This document shows, in pieces, positions 30,883 through 39,282 of a DNA stretch of 63,625 nucleotides; the stretch's first letter is position 1; each line of letters begins with the position of its first letter. The translations under genes and the position numbers were made by a program. This DNA comes from JAVJST01 sp040219295 (lineage in GTDB: Bacteria; Pseudomonadota; Alphaproteobacteria; Rhodospirillales; Casp-alpha2). Below the pieces are notes generated by a model. It made no database searches. It was given only the letters and a program-made list of their open reading frames with translations, and had not been told where the DNA came from. The stretch covers positions 1-63,625 of the forward strand of contig JAVJST010000009.1 in NCBI GenBank assembly GCA_040219295.1, in the 5' to 3' direction.

Positions 30883-33246
30883 GTGTTTGACGTTGTTATT
30901 GTCGGCTCGGGTCCGGGGGGGCTCAGTGCCGCGTGTCATGCCGCGACCCGGCAAGTGTCCCATTTGCTACTTGAAAAGACGAACCATCTCTCAGACACAA
31001 TTTACAAGTTTCAGAAGGGAAAGCCGGTCATGTCGACACCGACCGACCTTCCCGTACGCGCCGACATTCCGTTCGGTGATGGAAAGCGCGAACAGGTTCT
31101 TGCGCATTGGGCGACCGCCGCTGAAACGTGTGGCGTCAACATCCAATTCAATGCTCAGGTGACCGGGATCACCGGCCAGAAAGGCGCGTTCCGCATCGAT
31201 ATCGTCGGCGGCGCCCCGATTGAGGCCGAACATGTCGTCCTTGCCTGCGGCCTGCAGGGGAATCTCAACAAGTTGCGTTGCGATGGCGCGGACCTGCCGT
31301 TGGTCCAGTATCAGCTCGACGATCCCGACGAATACGAACACGAACACATCGTCGTTATCGGCGGTGGCGACGCGGCCATTGAAAACGCCGTCGCGCTCGC
31401 GGGTCACAACACCGTCTACATCCTGAACCGGAGCGACGAGTTCGCGCGCGCCAAACCGCCCAACGAAGCTGCGATCAAGAGTCTCATCGATCGCGGCGTA
31501 ATCCGACCGTTATTCAACGCTGATACCGCGGCGATCGAACCGGACGCCATCATCGTCGAAATGCCGTCCGGCACTCAACGCGTGCCGTGCGACCGGATCA
31601 TCGCCCGCATTGGCGCCGCGCCGCCGCGTCAGTTCGTCGAGAATTGCGGCGTGACGTTTCCCAACGACGACCGCATGGCATTGCCCGAAGTCAGCGGTCA
31701 CTACGAGTCGAATGTCCCAGGACTCTACATCATCGGCGCGCTCGGCGGTTACCCGCTCATCAAGCAGGCGGTGAACCAGGGTTACGAGGTCATCGAATAC
31801 ATGGCCGGCAACACGTCGCTGGCGCCGGCGGATCAGGACAAGCTCAACGAAAAGCTGTCACCGATCCCGGATTGGTCAGTCGACGACTTTCTGGCCAATT
31901 TGCGCGAGCGGATCCCAATCTTCAACGAAATGAACCCGCTGATGCTGCGCGAATCCCTCCTCGAGGGAACCGTGCACCGAATGTCGAAAGGCGACATCGT
32001 ATTCGAGCGGAACGACTATACGAACAGTGTCTTCGTCATTTTCGAGGGGGCCGTCCGGGTCCATGTTTCGGAGAATCCCGAGGAGTATCCGGTCCTTGAA
32101 CAGGGCGCATTCTTCGGTGAATTGGGCCTGATTTCGGGGCGCCGTCGCGGAGCCACCGTCTCTGCCGCGTCGGATGCCATCCTCGTCGAGATGCCGCGTC
32201 GGACAATGCTGAAACTTCGCGCAGCCGTCCCGGCACTAAAGGACACCATGAACCGCGAAGCGGTTGTTCGACAGCTTCAGGCGCACCTGTTGCCCAACAT
32301 CGACCAGAACGTCGTACGCGAACTTGCGCAGGAAGCCCAGGTCAAGAAGTACGCGAAGGGAGAATTGCTGTTTGCCGAGGGTGACGACGGCGACTGCATG
32401 CATCTGATCATGCGGGGCTCGGTCGCCATCCAGAAGGACACCGGCGGACGCGAGGTGACCTTGTCGTATTTGCCGCCCGGCAACTACGTTGGCGAGATGG
32501 CGCTGATTTCCGGCGAGCCTCGGGGGGCCTCCGCCCGGGCTGTGGTCGAATGCAAGACGATCTGCCTGTTCAAGGACAGCTTCGAGAAGATCGTCGATCA
32601 ACATCCGGAAATCCGACGTGATTTGGAGTGGCTCTACGAAAAGCGTTCCGAGGAAACCGTGCGCGCCAGCAGTCAACAAGGACAGCACGACTCCGTCGTC
32701 GAGTTCCTGATGGACCAGGGTCTCGGTGAAGGCACCGACATCCTGCTGATCGACGAGACCCTCTGTGTCGGGTGCGACAATTGCACGTCGGCATGCGCGA
32801 GCACACACGGCGGCGTTTGCCATCTCGACCGCAATGCCGGCCCGAGTTATGCGAATATCCATGTGCCGACGTCCTGCCGCCACTGCGAGCATCCCCATTG
32901 CATGACGGAGTGTCCGCCTGACGCCATTCGGCGGGCCGAGTCCGGCGAAGTCTACATCCAGGATTCCTGTATCGGATGCGGGAATTGTCAGCGGAACTGT
33001 CCCTACGGCGTGATCCAGATGGCTCAACCCGGAAGCAACGACCGGGGATTCCTGATGTCGCTACTTTTCGGGGAGCGCCCTCACGTCACCAGCGATGACG
33101 ATCGAAAACGGGCTGTCAAATGCGATATGTGCATCAACCTTCCCGGCGGACCGGCCTGTGTGCGCTCTTGCCCGACGGGCGCCGCGCACCGGGTATCGCC
33201 GGAGGATTTCATGGCGATCGCCACGAAACGGGGGAGACTGGCCTGA
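30883..33246 (+). CDS. Flavoprotein - two cNMP-binding domains - four [4Fe-4S] ferredoxin fusion
   Basis: 787 residues, GTG start. Residues 1-325: a thioredoxin-reductase-like FAD/NAD(P)H module (VGSGPGGLS at 7; VIGGGDAAIENA at 158; LYIIGALGGYPLIKQAVNQG), without the CxxC disulfide, so more like a ferredoxin/flavodoxin reductase. Residues about 350-450 and 470-585: two cyclic-nucleotide-binding domains, each with a phosphate-binding cassette (FGELGLISGRRRG with Arg422; VGEMALISGEPRG with Arg547). Residues 625-765: a HybA/NrfC-like ferredoxin with 16 Cys in four groups (628-638, 665-677, 696-706, 747-763), enough for four [4Fe-4S]. No signal peptide: cytoplasmic. A CHASE2 cyclase is encoded divergently. 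Inference: NAD(P)H oxidation gated by cyclic nucleotide. Confidence 0.93.
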   Translation: MFDVVIVGSGPGGLSAACHAATRQVSHLLLEKTNHLSDTIYKFQKGKPVMSTPTDLPVRADIPFGDGKREQVLAHWATAAETCGVNIQFNAQVTGITGQKGAFRIDIVGGAPIEAEHVVLACGLQGNLNKLRCDGADLPLVQYQLDDPDEYEHEHIVVIGGGDAAIENAVALAGHNTVYILNRSDEFARAKPPNEAAIKSLIDRGVIRPLFNADTAAIEPDAIIVEMPSGTQRVPCDRIIARIGAAPPRQFVENCGVTFPNDDRMALPEVSGHYESNVPGLYIIGALGGYPLIKQAVNQGYEVIEYMAGNTSLAPADQDKLNEKLSPIPDWSVDDFLANLRERIPIFNEMNPLMLRESLLEGTVHRMSKGDIVFERNDYTNSVFVIFEGAVRVHVSENPEEYPVLEQGAFFGELGLISGRRRGATVSAASDAILVEMPRRTMLKLRAAVPALKDTMNREAVVRQLQAHLLPNIDQNVVRELAQEAQVKKYAKGELLFAEGDDGDCMHLIMRGSVAIQKDTGGREVTLSYLPPGNYVGEMALISGEPRGASARAVVECKTICLFKDSFEKIVDQHPEIRRDLEWLYEKRSEETVRASSQQGQHDSVVEFLMDQGLGEGTDILLIDETLCVGCDNCTSACASTHGGVCHLDRNAGPSYANIHVPTSCRHCEHPHCMTECPPDAIRRAESGEVYIQDSCIGCGNCQRNCPYGVIQMAQPGSNDRGFLMSLLFGERPHVTSDDDRKRAVKCDMCINLPGGPACVRSCPTGAAHRVSPEDFMAIATKRGRLA

Positions 33247-33247
33247 G

Positions 33248-34090
33248 ATGTCCGACTCCGACGTGCACGAGAGCTTCCTGACAGTTTCGGGATATCGCTA
33301 TCTCAAGATCGCGAGCGTGATCCTCATCGCGGCGACAGCCGCCTATGTCCTCGCACCGGACCCGGGGGAGCCGCACGGCGGAACCTGGCAGGGTTATGGT
33401 CTCGGCGGCGTGGCCGGCGCCATTCTCTTGTTCCTTTCCTGGTTCGGCATCCGACGTCGGCGCTACGCAACGAGCGTCGTTCCCCTTCGCACCTGGATGT
33501 CGGCGCACGTTTATCTCGGCCTGGCCTTGATACCGATCGCGCTTCTGCACAGCGACGGCGATCTCGCGTTCAATTTCCACGGCCTGTTCTTTTTCATCGT
33601 GCTCGGCGCGGTGGTCACGGGTTTGGTTGGCCTGTTGTTCTACGTCCGCAATCCGCCGCTGATTGCATCCAATCGGGGCGGCATGCAGCTCGACACCATG
33701 ATTTCGGAGATTTCCGGCATTGATCAGGACTTACGGGCCCTTGCCAGTAAACTGCCCAACGAAGTGAACCAGCACCTCCGCACGGCGGAGGCCGAAACCG
33801 CCATCAGCACGCGGCGAGGCGGCGCCGTCAATACCCAGTCGACCGCGGCGGCGCGCGCCAAATCGGCGATCGAGACGCTTGATTTGCCGGGCTATTCGCC
33901 GCACCTCCTTAGCGCGACGCGAAAAGCCGTTTCCCTGCTGGTACGCAAGGACGTTCTCGTCCAACGGGCGCGACGCGAGGTCCGGCTGAGAACCCAGCTA
34001 AGGGTCTGGCTGTTCCTGCACGTGCCCTTCGCGGTCGCGGCCGTGGCCGGCCTGGCAGTCCACGTGTTCTCCGTCTTCTTCTACTGGTGA
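33248..34090 (+). CDS. Membrane protein with diheme cytochrome b-like His pattern
   Basis: 280 residues, ATG 33248 one base after the upstream stop, so coupled. About five TM helices (20-37, 52-68, 84-103, 110-133, 252-276) and a charged cytoplasmic-type loop (about 140-245). His87 and His101 lie in the third helix, His258 and His272 in the last: two His-X13-His pairs, the spacing used by cytochrome b to hold two stacked b hemes across a membrane. His111 is additional. I therefore propose an inner-membrane diheme b-type electron carrier between the ferredoxin fusion and the downstream decaheme protein. Family not certain. Confidence 0.7.
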   Translation: MSDSDVHESFLTVSGYRYLKIASVILIAATAAYVLAPDPGEPHGGTWQGYGLGGVAGAILLFLSWFGIRRRRYATSVVPLRTWMSAHVYLGLALIPIALLHSDGDLAFNFHGLFFFIVLGAVVTGLVGLLFYVRNPPLIASNRGGMQLDTMISEISGIDQDLRALASKLPNEVNQHLRTAEAETAISTRRGGAVNTQSTAAARAKSAIETLDLPGYSPHLLSATRKAVSLLVRKDVLVQRARREVRLRTQLRVWLFLHVPFAVAAVAGLAVHVFSVFFYW

Positions 34091-34108
34091 TCCGGGAACC
34101 GTCGGTCG

Positions 34109-35800
34109 ATGAGCTTCGTGTTTCGATACAAGATGCAACGAACCCGCGGCGAGGGATATGTCGAACGCGACGAACCGATCGACGAAACCGTCGTTACTGT
34201 CGGCCGCGGCACCGATTGCCAGCTTTACCTCAACGATCCCCGCGTTCTGCTCGAACACGTCGTCCTTGAGCGGCGCGACGGTCGCGTCTACGCGCGTCCG
34301 GCCGACGCGGAGGAAATCCGCGTCGACAGTCAATCGGTCGCCGGCGTCGAACTGAAGGCGGGCTCGATCCTCGAAATCGGGCCGTACGAGCTCAGGTATC
34401 TCGGTGAGAACGACGATGGAGTGCCGCTGATCGAGGTTGAACTGGTGACCCCGTTAAGCGACGCGGAGGCGGAGCTTCGCGAGCGTACCCGCGTCGGCAT
34501 CGACCGGATCGGATTGTCCGTGCGGGGTTGGGCCTGGGCCGCGGTTCTGGTTGTGCTTGTACTCGGCGGCGTTCTCCCTCTTAGCGCCTATTTTACGGGC
34601 ACCGAGAGCCGGGAAACTGCATCGACGAGCGGCATGGCCGCGACCCCGAAGGCCGACAGGTTCTGGTCGCCGGGCCCGCTGTCCCGGGGACATGCCGCGT
34701 TCAACGACAGTTGTTCCCATTGCCATGTCGAAGCGTTTGAACGGGTCAAGAACACGGCCTGCCTCTCATGCCATCAGACGTTGACGGCGCACGCGGACCC
34801 TGCGGTTGCCCCGGCTCTCGCCCTCGACGCACAGCCCTGCACCGCCTGCCACACGGAACACGTCGGCGGCGATTTTCCGCTCAAGGCGCAAATGGCGCGA
34901 ACGCAGTGCACGGATTGTCATGAGAACCTCAAGCCCGTCGCGGCGCAGACGACGACGACATCGGTCGCCAGCTTCGCCGCCCACCCGGAGTTTCGTGCAA
35001 CCGGACCGTTCCAGGGCCAGCCTGGCCGGCTAGCCCGGCTTCCGAGGCTCGACGAACCGGGTGGACGCGTCGACGGGTCGGGTTTGAAGTTTCCCCACAA
35101 GAAGCATCTCGACCCGAAAGGCGTGAGGCAGCCGGATGGATCGAAACGGGTCATGACCTGCAGTTCCTGTCACACACAGGATGGCGTGACGGGCACCATC
35201 CGAACGTCTTCCTTCGAGCAACAGTGCCAATCCTGTCACGTACTGGCGTTCTCGCCGGAAGCACCCCACAAAACCCTGCCGCACGGTGACACGGCCGCAG
35301 CCAAAACCATGATCGAAGATCATTTCCACGCCATCGCGTTGCGCGGATACGACACGGGCCTGTTCGAGAACATGTCCGAGTCGCGTCGTCTCCCCGGCGA
35401 ACCACTGAGTGCCGAGGAACGCGAGACAGCGATCACCTGGGCCGAGAATCGGGCTTCGCAAACGCTGGCCGGGCCGCTCGGCAAGGGGCTTTGCGCGAGC
35501 TGCCACGTCCTCGAAGATGGCGCATCGCCCGATGACTGGTCTGTCGCCGCGATCAATCCGCCGAGGATCTGGTTCCCGCATGCGCGTTTCAACCACGATC
35601 CGCACGTCATCACCGAATGCACGACATGTCATGCCGCACCGGCGAGCGAAACCGGACAGGATCTGCTGCTGCCATCGGTCGCCACTTGCCGTACATGTCA
35701 CACCGACGAACCGGCACCGGGCAAGGTCGTTTCGGCATGCCGCGACTGTCACGATTTCCACGGCTTCAGCATGACCGGCCGCCAAGCGGCCGCCGAGTGA
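34109..35800 (+). CDS. FHA domain - TM - decaheme c-type cytochrome
   Basis: 563 residues. An N-terminal FHA domain (about 24-97: VTVGRGTDCQLYLNDPRVLLEHVVLERRDG; the usual SxxH Ser is replaced, giving LLEH), one TM helix at about 140-160, then a heme region with ten CXXCH motifs (CSHCH, CLSCH, CTACH, CTDCH, CSSCH, CQSCH, CASCH, CTTCH, CRTCH, CRDCH). The topology puts FHA in the cytoplasm and all hemes in the periplasm. FHA domains bind phosphothreonine; with the missing Ser, binding may be altered. It follows the b-like protein by 18 bases. A phospho-controlled or scaffolded periplasmic electron shuttle is inferred. Confidence 0.9.
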   Translation: MSFVFRYKMQRTRGEGYVERDEPIDETVVTVGRGTDCQLYLNDPRVLLEHVVLERRDGRVYARPADAEEIRVDSQSVAGVELKAGSILEIGPYELRYLGENDDGVPLIEVELVTPLSDAEAELRERTRVGIDRIGLSVRGWAWAAVLVVLVLGGVLPLSAYFTGTESRETASTSGMAATPKADRFWSPGPLSRGHAAFNDSCSHCHVEAFERVKNTACLSCHQTLTAHADPAVAPALALDAQPCTACHTEHVGGDFPLKAQMARTQCTDCHENLKPVAAQTTTTSVASFAAHPEFRATGPFQGQPGRLARLPRLDEPGGRVDGSGLKFPHKKHLDPKGVRQPDGSKRVMTCSSCHTQDGVTGTIRTSSFEQQCQSCHVLAFSPEAPHKTLPHGDTAAAKTMIEDHFHAIALRGYDTGLFENMSESRRLPGEPLSAEERETAITWAENRASQTLAGPLGKGLCASCHVLEDGASPDDWSVAAINPPRIWFPHARFNHDPHVITECTTCHAAPASETGQDLLLPSVATCRTCHTDEPAPGKVVSACRDCHDFHGFSMTGRQAAAE

Positions 35801-35828
35801 CGGATTTATCCGGGCGCCGTTGCGTTTC

Positions 35829-37397
35829 TCAGAACTTGAGACGTAATTCCATCCGGGCGCCCGTCAGATCGTCGTCGTTTTCCCGGAACCCGACCATGGC
35901 GTCCGTTCGCAGGATCAATTGGTTGGTGAGCGGAATCTGGTAGCGGACACCCAAGGCCGTCTGGCGTCCGACGATAGTGTCGGAGTTTTCACCGAACGGC
36001 TGAACGTTGGCAGCCTCGACAACGAGCTGCTGATCGAGGTTGAACAGGTAGGAAACACCGACCGCGCCGCCCCAGGCATCCTGCGCCGTATCGTCGAGCT
36101 TCGGAAAACCCGTCAAACCGTCGGTTTCGAAGTTGATACCCGTGTTCTTCAGCAACCCGTCACCGCCCCGAGCCAGCGGTTGCGGGCGATCGACGCCGAC
36201 GAAGAAGTTGGCATAAGGCACGAGCGTGGACGGAAGGCTGGTGATCAGCGAGTTCTCCATCAGGATCGCGAACCCGTCCGCGGTCTGCACCTGACCGGCC
36301 GCGGGAGACTGCCCCGCGCTGACAAACCCGCGCACGCTGTTCGACAACCACCCGCCGTAGCGGCGCGTCCAGGCAAGGGTCAGGTTGTGGTAGTCGAAAT
36401 CATCGGTCGCGGTGCTGCGGCGATCGTCGACGTATCCCCATCCGGCTTCGAGGTATCCGCCCCGCGTGTCCATGAATGTCGCGATGCCGAATACGTTCCC
36501 GGCATGGTCGGCGAGCGCCCCGTCATCGTCTTTCAGCGCGTTCGTCGAAACCTTGTCGAAACCGGCGAACGCGGTCACGTCGAAGTTCGAAATATCAAGC
36601 GCAGGCGAATTGCGGGCCGGAATTGCGGCGGCAACGCCGAGGATCGCGTCATCCATCCAGTTGCCGTTCTGAAAAAACATGGGCATCAGGCCGAACGAAA
36701 ACGGCAAGTCATAGTTCGCGTATTCGTCCGTCAGGCCCGATTGAATGGCGCCGACATCGCCTTCGAAAAACAATGTTTCCAGATTGCCGTCGATAATCAG
36801 CTCCGATCCGTTCCGATCTCCTCCAGAAAACTCGGTCCTCGTGAACTTTCCGCCCTGATCCAGAGGACGGAAAAAGGCGTGGATACGCTCCGTCGCGGTG
36901 AGCTTGAGGTCGACGTCAAGATTGATGCGCGTCGCTACCTGGCCGACCTCTGCCGCACCGTTGTCGTTGATGGCGACCGCCGTTCGGAGATCCCCGTAGG
37001 CAATGAGTTGCGGACGAACCAGGTTTTTGCGCCCAACGATGTCGTGTCCGGCGCCGAATGGGCCTTCCTTGTATTGCGGATATCCGAGCTCGAGCACCGG
37101 CCGGGGTGTGTCCACCGCGTATTTTCCGCCGTAAATGGCGGTCTCGGATTCCGGGCTGTAGGGCTCATCCGGATACACGGGATCACCGCGGAATCCGTCG
37201 GGATCGTAAACGGCGGGCTTGGCGGCGGGATCCATTGACGGCGGCGCCTGATGTCCCTTGTGCTGTGGGCCGCTGTCGCGTTCCTCGAGAACCGTTCCGG
37301 CCGGTTCCGCGCGCTTGGGCACCTGCGAGACCGCGGCGATCGGAAGGGCGATCGCGATGATCGCGAGTATCCAGGGTATGACGAACAGGGATTTCAT
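35829..37397 (-). CDS. Outer-membrane beta-barrel protein of the cytochrome operon
   Basis: 522 residues from ATG 37397 (signal peptide MKSLFVIPWILAIIAIALPIAAVSQV). After a Pro-rich, acidic linker comes a run of amphipathic strands ending RMELRLKF, a classic terminal barrel strand. Its start overlaps the stop of the upstream pentaheme gene by one base (TGATG), so it is translated with it. There is no heme motif. Barrel proteins in such operons can sheath multiheme cytochromes as in MtrB; sequence identity to MtrB is not obvious, so the role is inferred from context. Confidence 0.8.
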   Translation of the reverse strand: MKSLFVIPWILAIIAIALPIAAVSQVPKRAEPAGTVLEERDSGPQHKGHQAPPSMDPAAKPAVYDPDGFRGDPVYPDEPYSPESETAIYGGKYAVDTPRPVLELGYPQYKEGPFGAGHDIVGRKNLVRPQLIAYGDLRTAVAINDNGAAEVGQVATRINLDVDLKLTATERIHAFFRPLDQGGKFTRTEFSGGDRNGSELIIDGNLETLFFEGDVGAIQSGLTDEYANYDLPFSFGLMPMFFQNGNWMDDAILGVAAAIPARNSPALDISNFDVTAFAGFDKVSTNALKDDDGALADHAGNVFGIATFMDTRGGYLEAGWGYVDDRRSTATDDFDYHNLTLAWTRRYGGWLSNSVRGFVSAGQSPAAGQVQTADGFAILMENSLITSLPSTLVPYANFFVGVDRPQPLARGGDGLLKNTGINFETDGLTGFPKLDDTAQDAWGGAVGVSYLFNLDQQLVVEAANVQPFGENSDTIVGRQTALGVRYQIPLTNQLILRTDAMVGFRENDDDLTGARMELRLKF

Positions 37398-39229
37398 CAA
37401 TTCAGATCGAACTCCACCGCATACGGATGGATGTCGATCATCCACTCGTTGATGCGTTGCTCCATTTCGCGGGTGGAGCCGACGAACTTCATGAAATAGA
37501 TCGGTTCGGCCCGGCTGCGAAGCCGCACCTGCAGCCGATAGGTGCCTTTCTTCGTCAACAGCTCGCCTGGGACGGAATAGTGCGCGTCACGGTAACCGAG
37601 CGGCGGAAGAGACCGTCCTTCCATGCGGACCAGCGGCGGATGATTGAGTACCGTCGTCGGCACCGTGGCAGGCCGCAGGAAGGGGATCTGGTCGACGTCA
37701 AACTGGACCGGCAGATACATCTCGCGGTCCGTGCCCTTGACATTCGTCGTCAGGAACTTGGTCTGTAGATTGAACAACTGATCGTCATGTTCGATCTTGC
37801 CCGCAGCGACATCGAGGGAATGCAGGTCCGCCATGTCGCCATAACTGTCGACGTAGCCGCTCTCCCAGATATTGACGCCGTCGGGATCGAGCAGCGCGAC
37901 GTTCAGCCAGATCTCCGGTTGCGCGCCAAGCGAACCCGACGGGAGGTTGTGACCACGGTCGACGTTGGTGACCCGGAACCGGAAATCCAGATCCTCTCCC
38001 GCTTTCGGCTCGACGCCGTCAAAATACGGCCCGTCGATCCGGCTACCGTTCTCCATCACCGCAAGGCGGTCACGCCGCTTGTCGTCCAGCAACTTCTCGT
38101 TCTGGACAATCACCATCCGGGCGCGCCGGCGCGATTCCCTGTCCCGCCAGGCTTCCGGGAACTCCGGCGCTTCGATTTGGCCGACGGCGAGACGGTCTTC
38201 CCATTCGGGCATCCCCCAGCCCGCCCTGTAGTCGAATGTCAACCATTCCTCGATTGACCAATGAAGACTGCGCGGATTGAACGGGAACAGGCCCGGATGC
38301 GCGATCGGATATCCGGGCCCGTAGAATGCGTGGTTGGAATGACGCGCGTCGACATCACCGACGACCCGCCCATTCACGATGGCGATGGGCCAGGTTGTGT
38401 ACCCCTTCGCTTCTCCTGGAACGCTGCCCATGTGGCATTCCTGACATGTCACGCCCTCCCGGAACGCCGGACTGTCGCGATACTGTTCCCAAACGACCTC
38501 GAGCTTGATGCCGAGATTGACGGCCACCTGGTGGCAGGAAACGCAGAACTCGGATTTTCCGATCTGGTCAAACTCGATTGTGCCGGTATGGATCGGCGTA
38601 CCGTCCTCATCCTCCGCAGTTGCAACCTTGTATTCGTCGGGATTCTCCAGCACCTCGCCGAGATTCTCGGCGCGCCCCGCGTTGAACACCGGCGCGAAGA
38701 TGGACCCGGGCTCGATATGACGTTCGCCGTTGACCTTGCCAAACTCGGCACCGACCCGGTGACAGGTAACGCAGGTGACCCCTTCACGCGCGACCTTGGA
38801 GCGTTCCCAAAGCGGAACTTCCCGCAGTTCTCCGCGCTGCGTGCCGACCTGCTGATGGCAACGCACGCAGAACGAACCGATGGTACCTGACGCCAGAGTG
38901 GATATCGCCTGCTCGAACTTGTGGAACATCGGCGAAATCGAAGCATAGGCGTGGTTCGACGATGCCCACTCCGTGAAGATTTTCTGGTGACAGCGTCCGC
39001 ATTCGACAGCGGAGGGATAGGCATCTTCCATGAACAGGAACGCATGCGCGTCCTCGTCGCTGAGCCCGACGCTTCGGCGATACAATTCCGGAACGTCCGA
39101 TCCGTCGGCAGCCGGCGCGAACTCCATGGCGGGGTCGTCTTCGGGAAGTTCGCTGGCGACCACCGCACCCGGCATCGCCAACGCGAGCAACATCGCGCCG
39201 AACAGGATACGGCTCCATCGAGATGTCAT
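37397..39229 (-). CDS. Multiheme c-type cytochrome (five CXXCH)
   Basis: 610 residues from ATG 39229, giving a signal peptide (MTSRWSRILFGAMLLALAMPGAVVAS); a GTG at 39253 is an alternative. Five CXXCH motifs in the first half: CGRCH, CVRCH, CVTCH, CVSCH, CQECH, with AYPSAVECGRCHQKIFTEWASSNHAYA typical of cytochrome c554/NapC-linked periplasmic cytochromes. The C-terminal half has no hemes and is a beta-sandwich-like region (VTNVDRGHNLPSGSLGAQPEIWLNVALLD) as found in several multiheme proteins. Second gene of the three-gene leftward operon. Confidence 0.9.
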   Translation of the reverse strand: MTSRWSRILFGAMLLALAMPGAVVASELPEDDPAMEFAPAADGSDVPELYRRSVGLSDEDAHAFLFMEDAYPSAVECGRCHQKIFTEWASSNHAYASISPMFHKFEQAISTLASGTIGSFCVRCHQQVGTQRGELREVPLWERSKVAREGVTCVTCHRVGAEFGKVNGERHIEPGSIFAPVFNAGRAENLGEVLENPDEYKVATAEDEDGTPIHTGTIEFDQIGKSEFCVSCHQVAVNLGIKLEVVWEQYRDSPAFREGVTCQECHMGSVPGEAKGYTTWPIAIVNGRVVGDVDARHSNHAFYGPGYPIAHPGLFPFNPRSLHWSIEEWLTFDYRAGWGMPEWEDRLAVGQIEAPEFPEAWRDRESRRRARMVIVQNEKLLDDKRRDRLAVMENGSRIDGPYFDGVEPKAGEDLDFRFRVTNVDRGHNLPSGSLGAQPEIWLNVALLDPDGVNIWESGYVDSYGDMADLHSLDVAAGKIEHDDQLFNLQTKFLTTNVKGTDREMYLPVQFDVDQIPFLRPATVPTTVLNHPPLVRMEGRSLPPLGYRDAHYSVPGELLTKKGTYRLQVRLRSRAEPIYFMKFVGSTREMEQRINEWMIDIHPYAVEFDLN

Positions 39230-39282
39230 TCCCAGTGTTAACCTGTCGATCACGTCGATTTTCTGCCCAGTACGAAATCTGT

